64,000 nucleotides of DNA. Origin: Auriscalpium vulgare (Eukaryota > Basidiomycota > Agaricomycetes > Russulales > Auriscalpiaceae). The position numbers and the translations under genes are program-made. The stretch is taken from NCBI GenBank assembly GCA_019915015.1, contig JAHBBC010000012.1, forward strand, positions 248,001 through 312,000, read 5' to 3'. This document shows, piece by piece, positions 1 through 10,596 of this stretch (position 1 is the first letter of the stretch; every line of letters starts with the position of its first letter). A model generated the notes under the pieces. The model was not told the origin of the DNA, did no database searches, and was given only the letters and a program-made list of their open reading frames with translations.

Positions 1-1163
1 GCGTGAGGCGCGCGAGGATGCGCTCAAAGTCCGAGTCGAGCTGGGCCTCGCGCAGCTCGCGGTAGTACGTGAACATGTCGAACACGGACGTGGCCAGGGA
101 CACGGACGAGGCGGACGCGATCGACATTGTGTCCGACACATACGCGATCGGCAGAAGCGACGGCAGCACGATGGCGATCGTCGAGGGCGCGCGCGGGTGG
201 CCGTGCCCATGGGTATGCGCGTGGATGTGCACGGTCGTGGTATCGTGGTGGTACGGGTCGTCGAAGCGCTCGACCTCTACCTTCGTGTCCTCGGCGGCGC
301 TCCAGTCGTCCTCGTCCTCGGACCCGCTGATGCTCACCTGCTCGTCCGCCGAGTCGAGACAGTAGCCCTTGATGCGCTTGCGCCGGCGCCGCAGCGACCC
401 GCTCTCCGGCCCGTCCGGCTCCGGGTCGCCGAGCAGCGTCGACGACTCTGTCTCCTCGACCGCCCATGGCGGGCGGTCGTCGCTCTCGCTGGTCAACGGC
501 GGAGTCAGGAGCGCGTCGGTGGGCGGCTTGTCGACTGTGGAATGTACATAAGGGGGAATCAACACGAGGAGATGAGCAAGCGACGTACCCGAGCTCGTGA
601 CCGAGGCCCGGTCATCCGCATCCCAGTCGTGCGCGTCGTCCACGAGGGTGGCAGTCGGTGGTGCACGCAGGCGCACCAGGAGCGACGCACAAGTTTGCTG
701 CTTCTGCGCAATAGACTTTCGGCGGGCAGCTGTAATCCCCGAGAGCCGTATCTCAAGGTCTGCAGACGGTCAGCTCGGAGTGCATGTGAAGAGGACGGGG
801 GGCTGCGCACGACGGTCTTTTCCCTGTCTCTTGAAGGCCTCCCCAAGCGGGAGGGACGTCGATGCGACGAGTTGACGTTTCTTCTTGTTCTTAGACTTGC
901 TTGTAGCCTTGTGCCATACGCCGACCTTGATCTCTGTGCCATGATGCGCCGCGCGGCTGCATCGTCGGTCAGCACGCTGGTGTGCGGAGAGCAAGTAATA
1001 CGCACAGGAGTACCGGGTCTCGCTGATTGGGGTTCTGTCCATCACAGCCGAGCACAACTTCGTGGATGCAGTGCCCGTCGACTTCGAGAGTGACGATAGG
1101 GCGCCATGACTTTTCGGGGCGCAGCAAACTGATGTTCTGTGACCGGAGGACTACGAACGGCCG
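1..1163 (-). CDS. C2-like domain protein, N-terminal part (runs off left edge)
   Basis: Spliced minus-strand gene with three visible introns: 1005-957, 810-760 and 588-535. Joined exons read through in one frame. The N-terminal part looks like a lipid-binding C2-type beta sandwich, with the stretches WRPIVTLEVDG, HEVVLGCDGQNPN and GVWHKATSKSKNKKKRQ. A low-complexity acidic/proline linker follows, then a His-rich segment (HIHAHTHGHGH). A hydrophobic stretch starts at about 190 and the sequence reaches the edge as FTYYRELREAQLDSDFERI. Similar proteins in mushrooms are large membrane-associated proteins of unknown role. The start is unresolved: the frame is closed upstream by a stop at 1164-1166, and a possible acceptor at 1137-1139 suggests a further 5' exon. 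The C2 assignment is inferred from pattern. Confidence 0.6.
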
Positions 1164-3062
1164 TCATCGAGCTGCCTCCGCAAGGAGAGAGCGAGGGAAG
1201 ATACCTATGACCTGCCATGGCCTGGCTACAGGTTAGCGACGATCTGATGAACGAAGGCATTGAACGCACTCTGTGTCAAAGTCTTCAGACGACGTCGAGC
1301 GGTGTGTACGGGACATGCACGGTTAGTTTTGGGAGGCCAGAGGCATTGGAAGGAGGGAGGGAGGAAGGAAGGAAGATGAGTGGGAGTGATATGTCAAGAA
1401 CAGGATGGCAGTGCACCGCCGCGCGCCAAGTTCGCAAGCGCTGGCCACAGGCTGGCCAACAAGTTTGTCGGCGCCCTTGGAGCACACTTCGTATGTACCA
1501 AGTCCAGTGCTGTCCACATATGGGGGGCTGATACAAGCACAACTGTTGGAGTAGTGGCCTCGCCCAAGCGGAACCAATTGTTTGGATACCTCGCGCGGTC
1601 ATCGGCATGAAACTCAAGAAGGCTCTGATACTTAATTGCTGCCGAGGTGAATATTGATGTACGTGCTATTACCGAAAGTAACAGAAGGTTGTCGCTGCAT
1701 AGCTCTGAGGTCATGATCAATTGCTCAAAAGCTATGCTCATCGACGCCCAATGCTACGCAGGCCAAAAGCGGCGGCAACGATATGGACAGGCCTGAGGCA
1801 ACACACCGACACTTTGACAATCCGGGTTCGGAGGGTGGGATCGAGTCAATCGTGAGTCGGGCGCCCGCCCTGTGGTGGCGATACGTGGCCAGCACGAAAG
1901 CAGGGAGGTATACCATCGACATACAGTACCATCGTCCACGCACCACCAAACCTGCAATACGACAAGGAAGACAATTGTGATCAGACACTGACCAGTCTCG
2001 GAGTATGGCTGCGCGTTGTGCAAGCATTTGACGGCACTTAGCAGCGCGAGCCAGACATCGATGAGGGCACGAAGGACATGCATGTCTCCTCGGCTGCACA
2101 TAATGTTCATGTAAGGGCATACGAATGAACCTGGGTGTAAGCAGACTGCGCGAAGATAAATAATACGTACTAGTGAGTCGATCAAAGCATCGATCAGCCT
2201 CAGACACGTCCGCATTGATGATATTGTGCGCAGCTTGTTGCTTGCAGGCCCGTTCGTAGTCCAGCCCCAAAGACTTATGACTACTGCGGTTGGCAGTGTC
2301 TAGAACGCCCAGTACTGGTCTGCCAGAAGAAGATTAGAATCACGGGTGAGATTCGCGATGATCGGCATGGATACTACATATATATACGCGCCGTCGAGAG
2401 TCCGCGGAATCAGAGGGCTACGCATTGTGCACGACAGGAGATGACGGTAGCGACGCGCGCTGGACACTGAAGAACAACAGAACAAAGGCCTGAGCACATA
2501 TGGGTTGGCTCCAGTGTTGGACACGTCGACGTGGACAATAATTTGGCGCCGGCGAGGTTGCAACCAAGTTGCAACGGTTCTCCCACGTCGTCACCTTCAC
2601 CTCCTGTCGCAATGCATTCAAACTATGTTTCCAAGCAGACTGTATTTCAGAGCGCTTTTCCGTGGCCACCTGCCGGTCTCTTTATCGAAGGCATCGAGGG
2701 ACAACGGTACCCTTTCAAGTTCCATCCTCACGACCCTTGCAACCGTTCCCCCGTACGACCTCTCCTAAGTTCCCCCTGCAGGCTTGGTGCAGGCCTACAT
2801 ATCGAAGCTCATTCGACCCTTCGTATACTGCACATTCACCCTGACGCTGGGCCAAGGGGATTCGTTTTTCCGTTGTCATCAGATCTGGAGGCTCGGCAAA
2901 CGGGTCTGAGCCACCGCCATAAGGCTATCACCCGGCGACGGTCCAAACCCGCGCCTTTCAGGCTTTGCCTCCAACCACCACCCGCATGCATCCTTGAAAG
3001 CCTAACAAGTCTCCTGTTCTCCTTCTCTTTCTCCCTTCCCTTTTCTTGCACTTCTCCTTCCA
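1164..3062. other. Intergenic, no gene recognised
   Basis: Open frames here are short and lack recognisable motifs. The longest, a 181-codon minus-strand frame at 1725-2270, has hydrophobic patches but no family signature and no supporting splice structure. The last 500 bases (2560-3060) are pyrimidine-rich on the plus strand, as is usual for the promoter and leader of a highly expressed fungal gene, and lead into the mucin-like gene. Confidence 0.4.
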
Positions 3063-4987
3063 ATGGCGCCCGTCGCCCTTGCGTCCCGGCGACGCGCTGG
3101 CATTCATGCACGCGGCGATGATGCGGATGTCAACGGTGAGTGACAGAATGCGTCGGCCGCCCATCAACGCTCACAGTCATTATGTGTATGCCTCCCCTCG
3201 TGCAGATGCTCCCGGAGAGCACGCCTCGTCGCTGAGCGACAAAGGTGCATCGTCCTCCTCCACACCAAGCTCGGCCGACGCTACCTCCTCCGCGCCATCA
3301 TCCTCGGTCCCTCCCACCTCCTCCGCATCCCCGACGTCGTCTCTCGAGGCCACATCGTCGTCCGCCCCCGCAGCCACGTCGTCCGCCCCTGCGCAGTCGT
3401 CAGAGGCGGTCTCCACGGCAGCCACCGAGACCCCATCATCTGCGACCCCATCATCCGCGTCGCCAGCATCGGCGGGCGTCAGCTCCGCAAGCACGGACGA
3501 CAAGGCATCTGCATCCTCCCCCGCGACATCTGACGATCCTGTTGCCACGCCCACCGCTACGAGCGCGCCGTCGAAGAACCCAGCCGCGACGGTCGCCAGC
3601 ACAAGTGCGACTCTGCCGGTATCTTCTACGGCTGCGGTCTCTTCCACAGCGTTGCCGGCCAGCTCTCCGCCTGCCCAGACCGCGTCCGCAGCGCCTAGCA
3701 ACCAGAGTAGTTCTTCCGACCAGATCGCCAGTGCAAGTGCAGCTCCCGCGCCCGCGGCAAGCACTAGCCAGGCTCCCACAGCCTCTGCAAGTCAGACTTC
3801 TGCACCCGCGGCGAGTGCCAGTCAAGCTCCCGCTCCCCCGGCGAGTGCCAGTCAGGCTCCCGCTCCCCCGGCGAGTGCCAGTCAGGCTCCTGCTCCCCCG
3901 GCGAGTGCCAGCCAGACTCCCGCTCTTCCGGGGAAGGCCAGCCAGGCTCCCGCCCCAACTGTGAGCGTCAGTCAAGTCCCGGTGCCGCCTACAAACCCCA
4001 GTCAAGCTCCCGCCTCATCTGCGGACGCTAGCCGCCCTAAGCCGGCCGCGGCGGCGGCGACGCCCACCACAACGTGCGCGCATCTCGCGTATACACCTCA
4101 TGCCGTACCCCACTGACACAACTCTTACAGCGCCCAGTCCATCGATGTCAACAACGCTGGGAATGCAACGCCGTCGCCAACGGGCTCGTCCGTACTCCCG
4201 GCCATACCATCTGCGTCTGGATCCGGTGTCGCTGCGCTCGCAGACAACGCCCCGCAGTTAACGACGTCCCTCGCGACGTCCACGCTCGTGGTGGACGTGC
4301 CGACGACCGTGACCAGCGCGGGCAGTGTGTTCGTCACGTCCACGCCGACGACGACGTTTGCCGTCTTTCCGACGATCGTGCCCGTGAATCCAGGCGCAGG
4401 TGGGAACGGCAGTGGGAGCGGGAGCGGGAATGGCAGCGGAGCGAACAACAACACGACGGTCTCAGCGAAGTACGTATCCATCTGATGTCCTATCTCCTCC
4501 CTCTCCCTGATGCCCCACCCCCCACAGATCCTCGCACACGCCGCTGGCCGCGATCATCGTGCCCCTCCTCCTCGTGCTACTCCTCGCCGCCGCGGCAGGC
4601 GCGTTCTTCCTGCGCCGTTACCGCCGCAACCGCCGCCTCGCGATCGAGGACAGCATCTTCTTCCCGTCCACTGCGCCGACCGCGTCGCCGCCCGCGCCCC
4701 CGCCACGCGCCATGGCGCAGACACCCGCGCTCCCGCTGAGCGTGCAGCGTCTGCGCGCGGAGGAGGAGGCGCGCCCGTCGTCGTACGACTCGCTGCAGGA
4801 CCCGTTCGGGGACGCGCACGCCGCGCCGCGCAGCACGGGCGCGCCGGCGGCGCTGCAGGACCCGTTCCGTGACCCGCCGATGCTGGTGGTCGGCGCTGGG
4901 GGCTTGAGCCGTTTGAGCGTGGTGAGCAACGAGACAGTGGAAGGTGCGGCAGGGGCGCGCACGAGCGGGGTCGGGTATGCGATGTGA
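3063..4987 (+). CDS. Mucin-like Ser/Thr/Ala-rich single-pass membrane protein
   Basis: Four exons with introns 3136-3205, 4074-4130 and 4470-4527, giving 579 residues. The ATG at 3063 is the first after an in-frame stop at 3003. Most of the protein is Ser/Thr/Ala/Pro-rich, as in O-glycosylated extracellular stalks, and includes about five copies of a 10-residue repeat (SQAPAPPASA type, 30-bp units, 3770-3960). One transmembrane helix (AAIIVPLLLVLLLAAAAGAF) is followed by a basic stop-transfer RRYRRNRR and a cytoplasmic tail of about 120 residues with twin LQDPF motifs. The architecture resembles fungal cell-wall sensors of the Mid2/Wsc type, but no cysteine-rich WSC domain is present. No clear signal peptide follows this ATG, so an upstream exon or a signal-anchor topology is possible. 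Function is not known. Confidence 0.8.
3770..3960 (+). repeat. 30-bp coding minisatellite in mucin-like gene
   Basis: Tandem 30-bp units beginning GCGAGTGCCAGTCA(A/G)GCTCC encode the decapeptide SQAPAPPASA and variants. The three central units (3840-3930) are almost identical and the outer ones are diverged, the usual pattern of unit gain and loss by slippage or unequal exchange. Allelic length differences are likely. Confidence 0.85.
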
Positions 4988-5273
4988 GGTGGTTGGTTGG
5001 TGAGATAGCTCGACGGGGGCAGGGTGTGTAGGTTGCTGTTGGATATTGCTTGTCGTGTTGTGATTGCTGTGTACTGAGGACTTGATACATCTCGAGTAGA
5101 GAACGGTCTGGATACCGTGTAATAATGGATTGGTACCCGCTGCGCCGATGATTTTCCTTGGGAATTTACAGCAATTTTGCGGCAAACGCACGTGATCAAA
5201 CGTTATAACATAGTGCCACCCATCTTGCCTGGAAACTCCTCAGTCTCAGTTGTCCTGTGCCCATTCTTCAACG

Positions 5274-6626
5274 ATGGCAGGTCTTACACCCTCTGATTTA
5301 CGGGACCTTCTCAGTTTCACCACTGCCCTCGCGCGCAAGGCCGGTGCGGTCATCCTCGAGGGATCGCGCGCCATCCAGTCCGCCTCCGCCTCCGACATTG
5401 GTGAGAAGAAGAACTCGGTTGATCTTGTCACGGAGTACGATGTCAAGGTCGAGGAACTTGTCAAGCGCGAGATCAAGGACGCCTACCCAGAGTTTCAATT
5501 GTACGTCGCAGTGGTTGATGAAATCATACTATATTCTGTGCTCATCCAAGGCATGTTTTCTCAGCATCGGGGAGGAGTCGTACTCTGCGGGCTCGCGGGC
5601 CCCGCTCACAGACGCGCCGACGTTCTGCGTCGACCCTATCGGTGCGTGTCCCCCCAGTCCACTCGGTCCGACGTCTTGAGATGCTGACCGCAGACGGCAC
5701 GACGAATTTCGTCCACGCATTCCCCTTCGCATGCATCTCCATCGGACTCATCGACCAGAGACGCCCCGTGCTCGGCGTCATCTACAACCCCTTCCTCGAC
5801 CACCTCTACACCGGCGTCTCCGGGCAGGGCTCCTTCCTCTCGCGCAGCGGCGGCCCGCCCGAGCGCCTGCCGCTCGGCGGCCCTGCGCGGCCCCTCCCCG
5901 CGCTCTCCCAGGCGCTCGTCGGTGCGTGCACTCACCAGGCCTTACTCTCACGGGCTGTGAGGCTCACCTGTACTCGGGGCGCAGCAATCGAGTGGGGGTC
6001 TGATAGGACGGCCCCCGCGATCACGCAGAAGGCCGACTCGTTCACGCGCCTCGCGGGCGACCCGGCGGGCGGCGTCGCAGGCGGCCGCATGGCGCACTCG
6101 CTGCGCTCGCTCGGAAGTGCCGCGCTCAACTTCGCCATGGTCGCCCAGGGGGGCTTGGACATGTACTGGTGCGCCCCCCTTTTCGACTTGCAGAGCAGCC
6201 TACTGATATTTTACGTAGGGAGATTGGCTGCTGGTGCGTCTTGTTTCTGACCCTGCTCGGCACCTTCTCATCCAATGCTCGATCAGGCCATGGGACGTCT
6301 GCGTGCGTGCTCGTCTTCCATTGCAGGGATACCGCTTACGCTCTCCGCTTCCAGGCCGGCATTGTGATTGCCCAGGAGGCCGGCGGCTTCGTCACCGGCT
6401 CGAAGGATGCTCCGCACGACGGAAACGTCACGGAGGCCATCCTCACGGGCCGCAAGTACCTCGTTGTTCGAGGCATCGCGGGCTCCGAGGTACTTGTACA
6501 TTGAGCCTGCGCGCATATCTGTTTGTTGATGTTGTGTCTCTGCAGGATGAGACGAGCCTCGCGGCACAGCAGCGGATCGCGAAGGAATTCTACGACACCG
6601 TCGAGGACGTGCCGCTCGACGGCTGA
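5274..6626 (+). CDS. Inositol-1-monophosphatase (EC 3.1.3.25)
   Basis: Hydrolyses myo-inositol monophosphate to inositol in the cytosol, a Mg2+-dependent step feeding phosphatidylinositol synthesis. Eight exons (5274-5500, 5565-5641, 5694-5921, 5985-6168, 6219-6233, 6287-6302, 6355-6489, 6546-6626) give 320 residues, about the normal family length. Metal-site motifs are all present: [18 protein letters not shown] (the DPIDGT signature) and, near the C-terminus, [18 protein letters not shown]. The last motif is assembled from a 15-nt and a 16-nt micro-exon. Without them the frame reads through intron sequence and loses the WD metal ligand. The start is supported by [13 protein letters not shown] and the lack of an upstream in-frame ATG nearby. 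It lies tail-to-tail with the deubiquitinase gene. Confidence 0.95.
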
Positions 6627-7072
6627 GCAAGAGTAGCAGAGCAGACCGAAATCGTGTAGAATGTACAGAAACCGGGATCCGTGGAATTGATATTGATGCA
6701 AGATAAAAACATGGATGCGTGCGTATACACACCGTATTATGCATGTCGCCGTATCGTATCGTGCTGTATATAATCAAGAAGCCCGTGATCAAGTAGTGGA
6801 GATATAAGACAACGCGGCGCCTACAACAGTTCATGGTCAGTGTTACACAGTAGCCCACTGCTCTACTCGTCTCGCCCGCCCTCCCCGGCAGCCTCCGTAC
6901 GTACGACGGGTCCGCGCTTGCTGTCGTCCAGTACAACGCCATGCCATCCAGGCCCGCTACGGCAGTTCCAGACCGCGCGTCCGCGAGCTGATGCGCGCAA
7001 AGCCAAAGGCACACCAAATGGCAGGGGTATCTCGTAACATAACATATAACATACCGACATGCAATACACCCC
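6627..7072. other. Intergenic between two convergent genes
   Basis: Shared 3' region of the inositol phosphatase and deubiquitinase genes. It is relatively AT-rich. No gene, repeat or RNA is recognised. Confidence 0.5.
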
Positions 7073-10000
7073 TCACCGCGCGGCACCCGCCAGCGCCGCC
7101 GCATTAAACAGCGTGCTCTGGGGGCGCGTGCGCTTCGCCTTGTCCTTATCCTTGTCCTTGTCCTTGTCCTTGTCGTGCCGCCCGAGGCCGAACATCGGCG
7201 CGGTGAAGCTGAGCTTGCGCGCCGCGCGCTTCAGCCCGCCGCCGCCCTCCTTCACCGGGACGTCGCCGACGCCAACCGCGGGCGGCGGGCTCGCGACGGC
7301 GTCCTCCGGCACCGGCGGCGGCTCGAGGCTCGTGCGGCTCGCGTGCGGGTTCGCATTCGCGTGCGCGGAGTGCGGGCGCCAGCGCGGGAGCGCCGGCGCG
7401 CTCTTCTTCGTGCGCCCGCGCGGCATGTCCGCGTCGGGCGCAGGGCCGTCGCTGGTGTCGCTCGGAGCCGGGGACGCAAGCGGGCGCGACGCGGGCGGCG
7501 GCGCGGTGCCCATCGGCAGCGTCGAGGAGCGCTTGGACAGCGCCGGGCCGGCGGTTACCGGGCGCGCGGACGCGCCGCGCAGGAGCGGGGAGGACTTCAT
7601 GTGGGTCGGCGTCTGCGGAAGCGTGTACGAGGTGGGCGGCGAGCTGGGGGTAGCGGGGCTGGCGGGCGAGACGCGCCAGGCGGGGCCGCCGTTGGCGGAC
7701 GGGGGCGGCGAGCTCGAGCTCGCGGCCGAGGGCATGGAGAGCTCCGGTGGCAGCGGGTGCGGGCGCAGCTCTATGCGTGGTGAGCTCGAAGACGCCACGG
7801 AAGAGGTCGCGGAGGTGGGCTCTGTGGGCAGAGCGGCTGATGGGTGGAGGGACGGCGACTCAGAACGCTGCGCTGGCGTGCCTGCAGGGTCGACCCGCAA
7901 GGGGACGCCGGGCGTCGGAGGTACAGGGGATAATGGTGCGGAAGCGGGGGAGGGGTGTGCATTGAGCGTGTCTGCAATATTGACGTTGCTGTACGACGCG
8001 GACAGCCGTTTCGTGTGTGTGGCGAGGCGCACACTGCTTCTCCGCCACATGGAGCCGCCGGATGTTGTCGCCTCTGACGTATGCGACGGTGTTGATGAGA
8101 TCGACGGCGCGGACGACGTCCCTAGCTCCTTCCCGTGCTTATCCTTCTTCTCCTTCTCCTCTTTCTTGTCAGGCTTCAGGCTACGCCGCTTGGACCAGAA
8201 GCTGGGTTTTCGCTCGAAGTCCTTCGCTTCCTTGTGCTCCTTCCCATTCACCTGCACATGTGGGAGCTCCGGCATGGGTGGCACAGGCGGTACCTCGTTT
8301 TCCGTGTCCTGAGCCACGAAGCCCTGGGATGTCGCCGGCCGACGCGAGGTCGAGGGTCCACGCCACGTCGCACTGCTCGACCCTGGGCTCGTCGGCGGCC
8401 GATCGTCTGCTGACGCGCGGCCCTTGCGCGGGCTCTGCGGGACGCGCATGCTCTGACTCTGCGGTGAACCGGGGAGGATCCCGTTCGAGGTGGGGGTCGT
8501 GGCGCTTGGTTGCCCCTGCGACGGCAGTGCGGGCGAGGAGGGCACAGTGTGCACGCGCAGCGCGGGCGCTGACGCTTTGCGGATGACGGGGGAACTCGGC
8601 GCGGAGCTCGCAACAGGGGACGCGAACGCGCGTTCGGGTTCGCTGGGCGGCGGCGACGGCGTCGCAGGGTGTGCGGTAGCGAATACGAAGGTTGGGGAAG
8701 GTGTGTCTGACGTCAGCCCCGGAGGAACAGCAGGGCCTGGTTCAGGTTCGCCCGCAAAGGCGTCTGAGGAGAGGTTCGCGCCATTGAGCGTGGTCGCGGC
8801 CACCGCGGCGGTTGACAAAATATCAACCTTGATGCCAAGAGCTGTTGGGTCAACGTCCACGGCTTGGTAGTATAGAACGTAGGCCGAGCCGGATGCCGAG
8901 TCGCCAAAGTACTTGGGGATCTCGCTTTCTTTTATCGGGTCGATCTTGTGGTCGTCGAAAACCAGCCATCCGTGTGGGCCCTTGACGATGGTGATATAAT
9001 GGCCATGAGAAGGGCCACTAGAAATCGAGGTCAGGTGGGCTGGACGAAGGGCAGAGGCAGGACGTACCTTCCAATGTGCACGACGATGGCGAACAGTTCA
9101 TATAGCCGATCCGGATCTTGGGCATCGTCCACAGTATTGAACAGTCGCAGCTCGAACGGGAAGGCAACTCGGTATGCAAGCTTAACGTACTTGCCCGCGT
9201 CTTCCTGATACTTGAACCGCTTTAGATGTAAAGCGAGTACGTTTGGAAGCTTCTTGATCTTCATCCTGCGGTTCAAAGGTGTCATGGAATGGTCATGGCA
9301 AGCGAGGGGAAATTGGCGCACCGCTTCTCCGCCTCCTGCAGACCGCAACAACTGTCGCAGAAGAACTTGTTCTTTTGGCACAACATCTCGCTGGCGCTGA
9401 ACTGGCGAAGACATGCCGTGACGCTCGAATTCTGCTCGATGTCGATGGACAGGTCGAGGAAAGACTCGTCACGGGACGACACCTGCTCGGGATATCAGCG
9501 GTGTGCTTAATTTCCATTTATAGCAAGATAACCGAGGAGATGATGCGCGGCGGTGCATTCACGGCGGGGGAGACGGCAAGCGTGAAGTGAAGCGGCATCA
9601 AGGGGGGATGGACGTACCGTCTCGCAGGTCAAACAGCGCGTTTCCGAGGTGAGGGTGCCCTCGAAGAGTCGATGTACGAGCGTGAGGCCGTGGTCCGAGA
9701 TGGCGGAGTGCGTCGTGGGCGGAGCAACGGAAGAAAGGGTCGCTACGGACGTGGACACTGGGTCTGTCAGCATGTGTGCGGCTTGGCACGGCTGCGCAGA
9801 GGAAAGCCTCCGGGGGGCCAGGAAGAGGAAAGCACTCACAGTCCTCGCCTGAGCCATCAAAATACACGTCCCTGTGGTTCTTGTCCCCCTGAATTTCCTC
9901 GACGATCTTGTTGAGCAGATAGTTGAGGAACTCGTGGGCGTCCTGGTGCATGGAGCCGCGGAAAAGCTCGTTTGTCTCACGGAGCTTGTCGATGAAGGCG

Positions 10001-10596
10001 CTCGGCGCGACGGCACCGCGGTCGGACGGGTTCTTGGAGATGAACACGAAGAGCGAGCGCAGGGCAGAGAAGAGTGTTGGGGGTGCAGGTGGGATGGCGA
10101 GCGCCGGTGGCGGGGCAGGGGGTGGGGGCGGGGTTGGGGGTGCAGTCTCTAGGACGGTCCTGGACTTGCGTCGCTGCGGTGGGACGGGCGAGGCTGTTGG
10201 AGTGAGCAATTGCTTCTCGCTGAGAAATACAGGGGAGGGCGCAGAGGCATCGGGGGATTGAATGACGAGGTCCCGAAAGGGCGAGCAAAAGTACAGGGCT
10301 TGCAGGACAGAGTTGGCGTAGCTGCGGCAGGCTTAGTGAGCGCGTCGCGGGAGAGCGGACTCTACGCACCATGTGTTCCCAAACTACCCCAGCAGGTCCT
10401 AGCATCAGATATATTGTAGAAGCAAGACGTGTGCATTACGCACATTCTCGAGACCAAACTGCTTTTCATCGGGGAAGGTGAGCGGCACGTCAAGGACGGG
10501 GAGCTTGCCGGGGGTTGGGATGGCGGCGGCGGCGGCAGGAGATGTGGTCTGTGGTCTTGGAAAGGGCATCCATTTGACCGCCTTTGAGATGGCCAT
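7073..10596 (-). CDS. creB: Ubiquitin-specific protease, USP12/46 (CreB/Ubp9) type
   Basis: Cysteine deubiquitinase. In Aspergillus the orthologue CreB, with the WD protein CreC, acts in carbon catabolite repression. Seven exons (10596-10444, 10383-10370, 10321-9840, 9757-9618, 9482-9322, 9265-9068, 9017-7073) give 1,030 residues. The Cys box [19 protein letters not shown] is split so that FGNTC sits on a 14-nt micro-exon. [12 protein letters not shown], the zinc-ribbon cysteines (CLTC and CDSC), the conserved LALHLKRF and the His box SHGHYITIV are all present. After the catalytic domain, about 600 residues are disordered and Ser/Pro-rich, with a lysine-rich patch and a (KD)n tract near the end. 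That tail is far longer than in yeast or animals. The start at 10596 ([12 protein letters not shown]) is the most likely one. Regulation is not visible. Confidence 0.92.
7138..7178 (-). repeat. Hexamer microsatellite encoding Lys-Asp repeats
   Basis: A 6-bp unit, CTTGTC on the plus strand (about six copies with one variant), encodes KDKDKD in the C-terminal tail of the deubiquitinase. It is an in-frame, charge-neutral simple repeat that is likely variable between strains. Confidence 0.85.

Noticed and set aside
24..467. 147-codon minus-strand open frame
   Set aside because: Out of frame with the spliced C2-like gene, which explains the same bases; Arg/Ala-rich composition typical of a GC-rich shadow.
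1725..2270. 181-codon minus frame with hydrophobic patches
   Set aside because: No family motif, no consistent splice structure, and a second open frame overlaps it; not enough to call a gene.
6219..6354. Reading exon 6 of inositol monophosphatase as [13 protein letters not shown] by a simple CAG acceptor at 6326
   Set aside because: Frame is kept, but the metal-binding WPWDVC motif would be lost. The two-micro-exon model restores it with good splice sites.
7059..8312. 417-codon plus-strand open frame
   Set aside because: Antisense to the disordered tail of the deubiquitinase. The tail joins in frame with the catalytic exons, and the plus frame has no motif.
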